NCBI GenBank assembly: GCA_947451445.1
Contig: CANFZJ010000187.1
Coordinates: 1-6,421 of the forward strand
Direction: 5' to 3'
DNA length: 6,421 nucleotides
Source of the DNA: Comamonadaceae bacterium
GTDB lineage: Bacteria > Pseudomonadota > Gammaproteobacteria > Burkholderiales > Burkholderiaceae_C
The notes below the pieces were generated by a model that was given only the letters and a program-made list of their open reading frames with translations, ran no database searches and was not told the origin of the DNA. Positions 1 through 6,233 of the stretch are shown here, piece after piece (within the stretch, counting starts at the first letter, position 1; each line of letters starts with the position of its first letter). A program made the position numbers and the translations under genes.

Positions 1-1837
1 CGATTTCGGCTTTGCCGACCTGGCGCGCGACTATTTCAGCGCGAACGCCACGCTGGAAGAGCAAACCGCCATGCTGGTCCGCTTGTTTGAAGCGCCGCAC
101 TACTTCCGCCGCGCAGGCAAAGGACGCTTCAAGAAAGCCGCGGCAGACGTTTTACAACTGGCCCTGGCTGCTATCGAAAAGAAAGCACAGTTGCAGCTGC
201 AGATTGCGGCGTGGGCTGAAATGCTGGGTAAAGGCGAGTGCCCGCCCTCGGTGCGCGAGCAGCTGTACAAAATCCTGTTCAAGCCGGACAAAAACGGGCC
301 CGAATACAAGGCCGTGGTCGAGGCGTCGCGTGCCACCCGCAAGCCGCCGCTGGTACTGCTGCAAGACGCCGGGGCCATCGACTCCCCCTACCAGTTCCAC
401 TGGCGGCGCTTTGTGCTGGAAAACTTCCCCAAGGGCACCGGCTTCCCCGCGCTGGAGGCCCCGCGCATCACCGACGAACTGCCTTTGTCCAGCGCGCAGG
501 CGTTTTCTATCGACGATTCGCAAACCACCGAGATCGACGATGCGCTGTCGGTGCAAGGCCTGGGCAGCGGCACGGTCACGCTGGGCATCCACATCGCCGC
601 CCCCGGGCTGGCCATCCAACCCGGCAGCGCCATCGACCAGTTGGGGCGCAACCGCCTGTCCACGGTCTACATGCCCGGCTACAAGCTGACCATGCTGCCC
701 GACGCTGTGGTGCAAAACTACACCCTGCAAGAGGGGCGTGACTGCCCGGCCGTGTCGCTGTACGCCACGCTGGATGAGGCCACGCTGGAGATCACCGCTA
801 CCGAGACCCGGCTGGAGCGGGTGCACATCGCCGCCAACCTGCGCCACGACCAGTTGGACACGCAGGTCACCGAAGAATGGCTGGAGAATCCCGCGTTTGA
901 GCATGAAATTGGCACTCCACGCATAGTTCATCTGCGTGAGCAGCTATCATTTTTATACCGCTTGGCCAAAAACCTGAAAGCCCAGCGCGAGGTGGTGCGT
1001 GGCAAGCCAGAGAACTTCAACCGGCCCGACTACAACTTCAAGCTGCTGAACAAGCTGGGGGACGAACCCGTGGGCGACGAGCAGGTGCAGATCAGCACCC
1101 GCCAGCGCGGCGCGCCACTGGACCTGATGGTGGCCGAGGCCATGATTCTGGCCAACAGCACCTGGGGCAACTGGATGGCCGAGAACGGCGTGCCCGGCAT
1201 CTACCGCAGCCAGGCCAGCATGTTGCCCGGCGTGAAAGTGCGCATGGGCACCAAGGCGCTGCCGCACGCCGGCATTGGCGTCAAAAGCTATGCCTGGAGC
1301 ACATCACCGCTACGCCGCTATACCGACTTGGTCAACCAGTGGCAAATCATCGCCTGCGCCCGGCACGGCAAAACCGCCGCCCTGGCCGCACCGTTCAAGC
1401 CCAAAGACGCCGAGCTGTTCTCCATCATTTCGATGTTTGACGCGGCCTACGCCACCTACAACGGCTACCAGGGCGCGATGGAACGCTTCTGGACGCTGAA
1501 GCACGTACAACAAAACGGCACCACCGAAATCATCGGCACCGTGTTCAAGGACGGCATGGTGCGCGCCGACGACCTGCCGCTGGTGCTGCCGGTGCTGGGC
1601 GATGCGCCACGCGGAGCCAAGGTGCGGGTCAAGCTGGGTGCGATTGACGAAATCACGCTGGACGTAAGCGGCACCGTGGTCGAGCGGCTGGACACCCCGG
1701 TACCAGCCACGTCGGATGCGCCCGACGAAGCGGCCGAAGAGGACGAGGACGACGAAAACGACGCCGCAGGCCCCATCGCCATTGCCGTGGACATGGGCGA
1801 CGCCGACGCGCCCACTGCAGCCGAACCGCAACCGTGA
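1..1837 (+). CDS. RNase II-family 3'-5' exoribonuclease (RNB domain), 5' end outside window
   Basis: This is a hydrolytic exoribonuclease of the RNase II/RNase R superfamily that degrades single-stranded RNA from the 3' end in the cytoplasm. The frame is open from base 2, so the ATG at 71 is internal; the missing part should carry the start and N-terminal RNA-binding region. The visible part is 611 residues. The RNB metal motif IDDSQTTEIDDALS lies at bases 509-550. Against E. coli RNase II (Asp201, 207, 209, 210), three Asp are kept and the Asp207 position is Glu. Further RNB motifs are AEAMILAN (about 1133-1156) and TSPLRRYTDL (1301-1330), which carries the conserved catalytic-site arginines. 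An S1-like beta region follows (about 1510-1690), then an acidic tail rich in Asp and Glu (about 1717-1833). The TGA stop at 1835-1837 overlaps the next gene's GTG. Domain and family are confident; rnb versus a VacB-like paralogue is not settled, so no symbol is given. Confidence 0.93.
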   Translation, partial: DFGFADLARDYFSANATLEEQTAMLVRLFEAPHYFRRAGKGRFKKAAADVLQLALAAIEKKAQLQLQIAAWAEMLGKGECPPSVREQLYKILFKPDKNGPEYKAVVEASRATRKPPLVLLQDAGAIDSPYQFHWRRFVLENFPKGTGFPALEAPRITDELPLSSAQAFSIDDSQTTEIDDALSVQGLGSGTVTLGIHIAAPGLAIQPGSAIDQLGRNRLSTVYMPGYKLTMLPDAVVQNYTLQEGRDCPAVSLYATLDEATLEITATETRLERVHIAANLRHDQLDTQVTEEWLENPAFEHEIGTPRIVHLREQLSFLYRLAKNLKAQREVVRGKPENFNRPDYNFKLLNKLGDEPVGDEQVQISTRQRGAPLDLMVAEAMILANSTWGNWMAENGVPGIYRSQASMLPGVKVRMGTKALPHAGIGVKSYAWSTSPLRRYTDLVNQWQIIACARHGKTAALAAPFKPKDAELFSIISMFDAAYATYNGYQGAMERFWTLKHVQQNGTTEIIGTVFKDGMVRADDLPLVLPVLGDAPRGAKVRVKLGAIDEITLDVSGTVVERLDTPVPATSDAPDEAAEEDEDDENDAAGPIAIAVDMGDADAPTAAEPQP

Positions 1838-2703
1838 ACCTGCTGCGCGCCGTTCGCAACTTCAGCGCGCTACAACTCGCGCTGGGGGTGTCGATTGCCG
1901 TGCACGCCACCCTGCTGGCGGTGCGCTTCATCGACCCCGAAGGCTTCAACCGGGTGTTCCAGGACACGCCGCTGGAGGTGATTCTGGTCAACGCCAAGTC
2001 CGCCACGCCGCCCGACAAAGCCACGGCCATTGCCCAGGCGGCACTGCAGGGCGGCGGCGAAACCGAGCACGGCCGGGCCACCACGCCCTTGCCGCCCTCC
2101 GTGGTCACCGATGTGGGTGAAACCATGGAAGACACCCAGCGCAAGATGGACACCATGCGCCAGCAACAAGCCGTGCTGCTGGCGCAAGTCACCCAGCAGC
2201 TGGCCAGCATGCCGCCCCCCGACCCCAAGGCCGCCAGCAACGCCGCAGAAACCTCCGCACAAGAAGAAAAACGCCGCCAGTTGCTCAACCTGCTGGCCGA
2301 GATCGAACGCCGTATCAACCAGGAAAATGCCCGCCCCAAGCGCCGCTACGTCAGCCCCTCCACCCGCGAAGAGGTGTACGCCGTGTACTACGACAGCCTG
2401 CGCCGCCGGGTGGAAGACCGGGGCACCGAGAACTTCCCCGAATCTGCGGGTAAAAAACTCTACGGTGCACTGACCATGATCGTCACCATCAACTTTGATG
2501 GCCAGGTGCTGGCCACCCAAATCGCCGAAAGCTCGGGCAACCGCACGCTGGACCGCCGTGCCGAGGCCATCGTGCGCAACGCCGGGCCGTTTGGCCCGTT
2601 CAGCGACGCCATGCGGCGCAAGGTAGACCAGTTGGTGGTGGTGTCCCGTTTTCGCTTTACCCGCGACCAGACACTGGAAACCAAAGGCAGCGCCAGCCCC
2701 TGA
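1834..2703 (+). CDS. TonB-family energy transducer, TolA-like layout
   Basis: Predicted inner-membrane protein of 289 residues that would pass proton-motive energy from an ExbB/ExbD-type motor to an outer-membrane partner. A single N-terminal membrane anchor spans about residues 13-32 and contains SIAVH (Ser20, His24). This matches the SxxxH motif of TonB and TolA anchors, needed for motor coupling in E. coli. The periplasmic part lacks the Pro-Glu/Pro-Lys repeats of classical TonB. It has charged helical, probably coiled-coil segments instead (about 97-125 and 138-165). The C-terminal domain (about 180-285) has the TonB pattern, with FDGQV, ESSGN, LDRRA and GPFGPF resembling Pseudomonas TonB paralogues. 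The GTG start at 1834 overlaps the RNase stop as GTGA and has no clear Shine-Dalgarno, so translation is probably coupled. The substrate or receptor is unknown, and no exbB, exbD or receptor gene is in view. The family call is confident and the role is inferred. Confidence 0.85.
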   Translation: MNLLRAVRNFSALQLALGVSIAVHATLLAVRFIDPEGFNRVFQDTPLEVILVNAKSATPPDKATAIAQAALQGGGETEHGRATTPLPPSVVTDVGETMEDTQRKMDTMRQQQAVLLAQVTQQLASMPPPDPKAASNAAETSAQEEKRRQLLNLLAEIERRINQENARPKRRYVSPSTREEVYAVYYDSLRRRVEDRGTENFPESAGKKLYGALTMIVTINFDGQVLATQIAESSGNRTLDRRAEAIVRNAGPFGPFSDAMRRKVDQLVVVSRFRFTRDQTLETKGSASP

Positions 2704-2718
2704 CTTACCAACTTACGC

Positions 2719-2723
2719 AAAGG
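2719..2723 (+). promoter_or_regulatory. Ribosome binding site of aroE
   Basis: The purine run AAAGG ends five bases before the aroE ATG at 2729. It lies in the 25-base gap after the TonB-type gene and supports that ATG. The match to the Shine-Dalgarno consensus is partial, but it is the clearest such site among the downstream genes. Confidence 0.5.
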
Positions 2724-2728
2724 CAAAA

Positions 2729-3556
2729 ATGGACCAGTACTACGTCATGGGCAACCCGGTAGAGCACAGCCGCTCCCCCTGGATACACGCCCGCTTTGCC
2801 GCACTGACCGGCCACACCCTGCAGTACGGCAAGCGCCTGGCCCCGCTGGACGGCTTTGCCCGCACCGTGGCCGACATGCGCGCCGAGGGTTGCCTGGGCT
2901 GCAACGTCACCGTGCCCTTTAAATTTGAAGCCTTCCAGCTGGCCCAGGTGCAAACGCCCCGCGCCCGGTTGGCAGGTGCCAGCAATTTGCTGCACTTTCG
3001 GCCCGACGGCATCCACGCCGACAACACCGATGGCGTGGGCCTGGTCAACGATATCTGCGGCAATGCCGGGGTGGCGCTGGCCGGGCGCGACGTGCTGCTG
3101 CTGGGCGCGGGCGGGGCGGCAGCGGGCGTCCTGGGGCCGCTGATCGAGGCCAAGGTCGGCCACATCACCGTGGCCAACCGCACGCTAGACAAGGCCCGCA
3201 GCCTGGTTGTCAGCCATGCCGCCCTGGCCCTGCAACACGGCGTCACACTGGAAAGCGCCGCACTGGCGACGGTACAAAGACCGTACGACGTGGTGGTCAA
3301 CGCCACCGCCAGCAGCCTCAGCGGCGCGGACGTGCCGGTATCGCCACAGGTACTGAAGCCCGGCGCGCTGGCCCTGGACATGATGTACGGCCCGGCAGCG
3401 GCGGGCTTCATGGACTGGGCACGCACGCATGGTGCCGTGCCGCGCGACGGCCTGGGCATGCTGGTAGAGCAAGCCGCCGAGGCCTTTGCCCAGTGGCGCG
3501 GCGTGCGCCCACCGTCCCCACAAGTACTGGCCGAGTTGCGCGCCACCCTGGGTTGA
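2729..3556 (+). CDS. aroE: Shikimate dehydrogenase (NADP+)
   Basis: AroE reversibly reduces 3-dehydroshikimate to shikimate with NADPH, the fourth step of the shikimate pathway to chorismate, in the cytoplasm. The 275-residue length is normal. The N-terminal substrate domain has GNPVEHSRSPWIH (8-20), in which the two serines bind shikimate, and NVTVPFK (59-65) ending in catalytic Lys65. Asn86 lies in GASNLL and Asp101 in DNTDG; Lys65 and Asp101 form the expected catalytic pair. The Rossmann loop GAGGAA is at 126-131. NRTLDKA (150-156) follows, and its Arg151 and Lys155 fit selectivity for the 2'-phosphate of NADP+. The C-terminal DGLGMLVEQAAEAF is typical of AroE rather than the YdiB/quinate branch. 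It starts 25 bases after the TonB-type gene and ends 3 bases before mtgA. It shares aromatic biosynthesis with trpC two genes downstream. Nothing suggests damage. Confidence 0.96.
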   Translation: MDQYYVMGNPVEHSRSPWIHARFAALTGHTLQYGKRLAPLDGFARTVADMRAEGCLGCNVTVPFKFEAFQLAQVQTPRARLAGASNLLHFRPDGIHADNTDGVGLVNDICGNAGVALAGRDVLLLGAGGAAAGVLGPLIEAKVGHITVANRTLDKARSLVVSHAALALQHGVTLESAALATVQRPYDVVVNATASSLSGADVPVSPQVLKPGALALDMMYGPAAAGFMDWARTHGAVPRDGLGMLVEQAAEAFAQWRGVRPPSPQVLAELRATLG

Positions 3557-3559
3557 CGC

Positions 3560-4294
3560 ATGCGCCCACTGCTGCGCTGGTGCGTTCTGGTGGCCCTGGC
3601 CACGCTGGCCCTACAGCTGTTTTTTATCGGCCGCATCGCGGTGATGGCCGCAGTGGACCCGCAGTCCACCGCGTTTGAACGCTCCGAGGCCTGGCGCCTC
3701 CTGACCAGCGCCGACACCACCCTGCGCTGGCGGCAGCAATGGATGCCGTATAGCCAGATTTCGGACAATCTCAAACGCGCTGTGATCGCATCCGAAGACG
3801 ATAGCTTCAGCAACCACGATGGCGTGGACTGGGCCGCACTGGAAAAAGCCTGGCAAAAAAACGAAAAGGCCGAGCAGCGCGCAGCCAAGGTGGCGACACC
3901 CGCCAAAGCCACGCCGCGCGCCCCCAAAATCATCGGCGGATCAACCATCACGCAGCAATTGGCCAAAAACCTGCTGCTGTCCGGCGAGCGCACGCTGCTG
4001 CGCAAAGGCCAGGAATTTGTACTCACCATGCTGCTGGAGCGGCTGCTGGACAAACAGCGCATTCTGGAGATTTACCTCAACCACGTGGAATGGGGCGAAG
4101 GCGTATTTGGCGCAGAGGCCGCAGCGCAACACTACTTCCGCAAACCCGCATCCCGCCTGAGCGCATTCGAGGCTGCCCGGCTGGCCGTCATGCTGCCGCG
4201 CCCTAAGTATTTTGAAAAGCTGCCTAACTCCGGCTACCTGTCCAGCCGCGCCTCCACCATCGTGGCACGCATGGGCAGCGCGGAGCTGCCATAA
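3560..4294 (+). CDS. mtgA: Monofunctional peptidoglycan glycosyltransferase (GT51)
   Basis: MtgA polymerises lipid II into glycan strands at the periplasmic face of the inner membrane and lacks the transpeptidase domain of class A PBPs. The protein has 244 residues. A membrane anchor covers about residues 7-31. GT51 motif 1 is AVIASEDDSF (74-83), with predicted catalytic Glu79. Motif 2 is GGSTITQQLAKNLLL (126-140), motif 3 is RKGQEF through ILEIYLNHVEWG (148-179), and AARLAVMLPRPKYF lies near the C-terminus. Between motifs 1 and 2, residues about 102-123 form a Lys/Ala/Pro-rich stretch absent from E. coli MtgA. The ATG lies three bases after the aroE stop with no clear Shine-Dalgarno, so translational coupling to aroE is likely. 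The aroE-mtgA neighbourhood is one I recall from other betaproteobacteria. The family call is firm. Confidence 0.95.
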   Translation: MRPLLRWCVLVALATLALQLFFIGRIAVMAAVDPQSTAFERSEAWRLLTSADTTLRWRQQWMPYSQISDNLKRAVIASEDDSFSNHDGVDWAALEKAWQKNEKAEQRAAKVATPAKATPRAPKIIGGSTITQQLAKNLLLSGERTLLRKGQEFVLTMLLERLLDKQRILEIYLNHVEWGEGVFGAEAAAQHYFRKPASRLSAFEAARLAVMLPRPKYFEKLPNSGYLSSRASTIVARMGSAELP

Positions 4295-4304
4295 ACCACA
4301 CGAA

Positions 4305-4327
4305 GGGATAATGCAGGCTGCATTCCC
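4305..4327 (+). promoter_or_regulatory. Imperfect hairpin over an SD-like site upstream of trpC
   Basis: The arms GGGA (4305-4308) and TCCC (4324-4327) flank an odd-centred palindrome, ATGCAGGCTGCAT (4311-4323), with a TA bulge on the left. The left arm overlaps GAAGGG (4302-4307), which lies just upstream of an in-frame ATG at 4311. In RNA this could fold and hide that site. The codons from 4311 to the preferred trpC start contain no Trp codon, so it is not a classical trp leader peptide. A regulatory role is inferred only from structure and position. Confidence 0.3.
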
Positions 4328-4352
4328 GCATTGCCGAACCTGCCCCACTCCC

Positions 4353-5147
4353 ATGACTGATATTCTGGACAAAATTATTGCCGTCAAACGCGAAGAGATC
4401 GCTCTGGCCCAGCGACGCACGCCGCTGGCCGAGATGCGTGCCGACGCGGAATCCCGGGTGCTGACACGTGACTTTGTGGGCGCCATGCGCCGCAAAATTG
4501 CCGCTGGGCAGGCTGCCGTCATTGCCGAAATCAAAAAAGCCAGCCCTTCCAAGGGCGTGCTACGCGCGGACTTCATCCCCGCCGACATCGCCCAAAGCTA
4601 TGCCGAATACGGTGCAGCCTGCCTGTCGGTATTGACAGACAAGCAGTTCTTCCAGGGCCAGGTGGACTACCTGAAACAAGCCCGCGCTTCGTGCCAACTG
4701 CCGGTTTTGCGCAAAGACTTTCTGGTGGATGCCTACCAGGTGTACGAATCGCGCGCCATGGGTGCCGACTGCATTCTGCTGATCGCCGCCGCACTGGACG
4801 ATGCGCAAATGGCCGACTTTGAAGCGATTGCCCGTTCGTTGGACATGGCCGTCCTGGTCGAGGTGCATGACGCGGCAGAGTTGCAGCGCGCCCTGAAACT
4901 CAAAACACCGCTGATGGGTATCAACAACCGCAATTTACGAACCTTTGAAGTCAGCCTGGACACCACCCTGGCGCTGCAAAAAAACGTGCCCGCCGACCGC
5001 CTGCTGGTCACAGAAAGCGGCATTTTGACCAAGGCCGACGTACAGCGCATGCGCGACGCCAAAGTGGATGCATTTCTGGTCGGAGAGGCGTTCATGCGGG
5101 CAGCAGAACCCGGCGAAGCCCTGGCAGCATTGTTCAACACACCGTAA
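4353..5147 (+). CDS. trpC: Indole-3-glycerol phosphate synthase
   Basis: TrpC converts 1-(2-carboxyphenylamino)-1-deoxyribulose 5-phosphate to indole-3-glycerol phosphate, releasing CO2 and water, in tryptophan synthesis. The product is a 264-residue monofunctional (beta/alpha)8 barrel with no fused TrpF domain. All six catalytic positions known from the Sulfolobus enzyme are present: Glu59 and Lys61 in AEIKKASPS, Lys121 in LRKDF, Glu170 in LVEVH, Asn191 in GINNRNL and Ser222 in TESGI. The ATG at 4353 was chosen because MTDILDKIIAVKREE matches the usual family N-terminus. An in-frame ATG at 4311 has the better SD-like sequence (GAAGGG, 4302-4307) and would add 14 residues; an ATG at 4212 lies inside mtgA and is unlikely. 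The upstream neighbour is mtgA, not trpD, 58 bases away. The gap holds a possible hairpin and no clear sigma70 promoter. Function is secure; the exact start is less so. Confidence 0.96.
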   Translation: MTDILDKIIAVKREEIALAQRRTPLAEMRADAESRVLTRDFVGAMRRKIAAGQAAVIAEIKKASPSKGVLRADFIPADIAQSYAEYGAACLSVLTDKQFFQGQVDYLKQARASCQLPVLRKDFLVDAYQVYESRAMGADCILLIAAALDDAQMADFEAIARSLDMAVLVEVHDAAELQRALKLKTPLMGINNRNLRTFEVSLDTTLALQKNVPADRLLVTESGILTKADVQRMRDAKVDAFLVGEAFMRAAEPGEALAALFNTP

Positions 5148-5152
5148 ACAGC

Positions 5153-5926
5153 ATGTTTTCGCCGGGCCAAACAGCCCTGTCCTTCGACCCAATCGACCGC
5201 CTGCAGGACTGCAATCCAGCCCAATGGGCTGTCCCCACGGACTGGCAAAACACCGTCACGGCATTTTTTGCCAGTGCGCCTGGTCTGCAACTGCAGCAGT
5301 TTCTGAGGGAACGCCTCGCAAACCACGCCACCATCTACCCGCCCCAGCCGCTGCGGGCACTGGCACTGACGCCGTTGTCATCGGTCAAAGTAGTCATCTT
5401 GGGACAAGATCCGTACCACGGAGGCGGTCAAGCCGAAGGCCTGGCGTTTTCAGTCGCTCCCGGCATGAAACTCCCCCCCTCGTTGCGCAACATCACCAAA
5501 GAACTGCACCGCGATGGACTGCTGCAACGGCATCCCAATAACGGATCTTTGTCGGCCTGGGCAACCCAGGGCGTTCTCCTGCTCAACACATGCCTCACCG
5601 TGGAAGATGGCCTCCCTGCCAGCCACGCCAAGCGGGGCTGGGAAATACTGACAGATGCGCTAGTCCGGCGAGTGGCGGCCACAGCGCCAGCTTGCGCGTA
5701 TCTGCTCTGGGGCGCACACGCCCAAAGCAAAGCACCACTCATCCAACAAACAACAGCCACACACGGACAACAGGCCCTGGTACTACAAGCCAACCACCCA
5801 TCTCCACTCTCCGCGCTACGACCACCAGCACCATTCATAGGCTGTGGACACTTTCGCCAAGCCAACGCTTTTTTAACCACCGCTGGCTGCACGCCTGTGG
5901 ACTGGTCCCGCGTTGGATGCACCTAA
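5153..5926 (+). CDS. ung: Uracil-DNA glycosylase (family 1)
   Basis: Ung removes uracil from DNA after cytosine deamination or dUTP incorporation and so starts base excision repair. The 257-residue length suits family 1. Visible motifs are GQDPYHGGGQAEGLAFS (84-100), with water-activating Asp86; LLLNTCLTVEDG (142-153), with uracil-contacting Asn145; LLWGAHAQ (184-191); and NHPSPLS (214-220), with His215 as the catalytic His of the minor-groove loop. These match Asp64, Asn123 and His187 of E. coli Ung. The conserved ending FIGCGHF is present. The ATG lies five bases after the trpC stop. No Shine-Dalgarno is evident, so reinitiation after trpC is likely. No alternative upstream start is available before the trpC stop region. 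The 3' part of the coding strand is unusually rich in C over G. No obvious terminator follows the TAA at 5924-5926. Confidence 0.97.
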   Translation: MFSPGQTALSFDPIDRLQDCNPAQWAVPTDWQNTVTAFFASAPGLQLQQFLRERLANHATIYPPQPLRALALTPLSSVKVVILGQDPYHGGGQAEGLAFSVAPGMKLPPSLRNITKELHRDGLLQRHPNNGSLSAWATQGVLLLNTCLTVEDGLPASHAKRGWEILTDALVRRVAATAPACAYLLWGAHAQSKAPLIQQTTATHGQQALVLQANHPSPLSALRPPAPFIGCGHFRQANAFLTTAGCTPVDWSRVGCT

Positions 5927-5991
5927 ATCAGCATAGCGAAGACAGCTTGGCGAAATACAGGGCCCAACTCAGGGTATGATCGAAGACTGCG

Positions 5992-6004
5992 AATTTTGAA
6001 AATT
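5992..6004 (+). promoter_or_regulatory. AT-rich palindrome, possible UP element
   Basis: AATTTTGAAAATT is a perfect odd-centred palindrome of A/T bases around one G. It lies about 25 bases upstream of the proposed -10 hexamer's upstream edge and beyond any -35, in the zone where RNA polymerase alpha subunits bind A/T-rich UP elements of rRNA and tRNA promoters. Position and composition support that reading. A regulator operator is the alternative. Confidence 0.35.
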
Positions 6005-6005
6005 A

Positions 6006-6035
6006 TTCATTGGTAGATTATTGCTATGCTATAAT
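6006..6035 (+). promoter_or_regulatory. Sigma70 promoter of the tRNA-Tyr/Gly/Thr cluster
   Basis: A perfect -10 hexamer TATAAT at 6030-6035 is preceded by TGC (6027-6029), giving an extended -10. The best -35 at acceptable spacing is weak: TTCATT at 6006-6011, 18 bases upstream. TTGGTA (6010-6015) matches better, but its 14-base spacer is too short. Transcription would begin near 6041-6043, only about 6-8 bases before the tRNA-Tyr 5' end, as expected for a stable-RNA promoter. The sequence between -10 and start is only moderately GC-rich, so stringent control cannot be claimed from it. Confidence 0.75.
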
Positions 6036-6048
6036 CTAAGGCTTCGCC

Positions 6049-6134
6049 GGAGAGGTGGCCGAGTGGTTAATGGCAGCAGACTGTAAATCTGCCCTCTTAC
6101 GAGTACGCTGGTTCGAATCCAGCCCTCTCCACCA
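6049..6134 (+). tRNA. tRNA-Tyr (anticodon GTA)
   Basis: A class II tRNA of 86 bases including an encoded CCA (6132-6134). The acceptor stem pairs GGAGAGG (6049-6055) with CCTCTCC (6124-6130), and the discriminator is A6131. The anticodon stem GCAGA/TCTGC (6076-6080, 6088-6092) encloses the loop CTGTAAA, with anticodon GTA at 6083-6085. A long variable arm (about 6093-6106) contains CTC/GAG. The T arm pairs GCTGG with CCAGC around TTCGAAT. It is the first gene of the cluster, directly behind the proposed promoter. Confidence 0.98.
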
Positions 6135-6140
6135 GCGATG

Positions 6141-6154
6141 CCTTGCATGCAAGG
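6141..6154 (+). repeat. Perfect 14-base palindrome after tRNA-Tyr
   Basis: CCTTGCATGCAAGG is self-complementary over all 14 bases and begins six bases after the tRNA-Tyr CCA end. In RNA it can form a 5-base stem with a CATG loop. The following AATAGTTTTAG is too poor in U for a confident terminator, and two more tRNA genes follow in the same direction. A processing signal or a duplex-DNA binding site is equally possible. Confidence 0.45.
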
Positions 6155-6233
6155 AATAGTTTTAGATTGATTGACAGACGGGCTTTGGGTTTGGCGTGAA
6201 TTTTTCGAACAAAGTGCAGCAATGCGTTTTAGT

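Noticed and set aside
71..73. ATG at 71 as the RNase start
   Set aside because: The frame is open to base 2 with protein-like sequence (DFGFADLARDYF) that fits the family, so this Met is internal.
152..931. 259-codon open frame on the - strand within the RNase gene
   Set aside because: It is a shadow of the RNB coding frame, low-complexity and rich in Gly, Gln and Val, with no motif.
2740..4062. 440-codon open frame on the - strand across aroE and mtgA
   Set aside because: It is the mirror of two firmly identified + strand genes in GC-rich DNA, is rich in Ser, Arg and Ala, and shows no recognisable domain.
4212..4214. ATG at 4212 as the trpC start
   Set aside because: It would place 47 extra Pro/Ala/Cys-rich residues before the conserved N-terminus and overlap mtgA by 83 bases.
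4283..4311. Sigma70 promoter with GATAAT (4307-4312) before trpC
   Set aside because: The -10-like hexamer has no acceptable -35 at 16-18 bases upstream, and the bases are better explained by the SD-like site and hairpin.
5927..5990. Rho-independent terminator after ung
   Set aside because: I looked for a GC stem followed by a T run. GGGCCC near 5960 and the nearby repeats lack one, so termination here is unresolved.
5996..6001. TTGAAA as the -35 of the tRNA promoter
   Set aside because: It lies 28 bases from the TATAAT hexamer, too far for a sigma70 promoter; it is better seen as part of the AT-rich upstream element.
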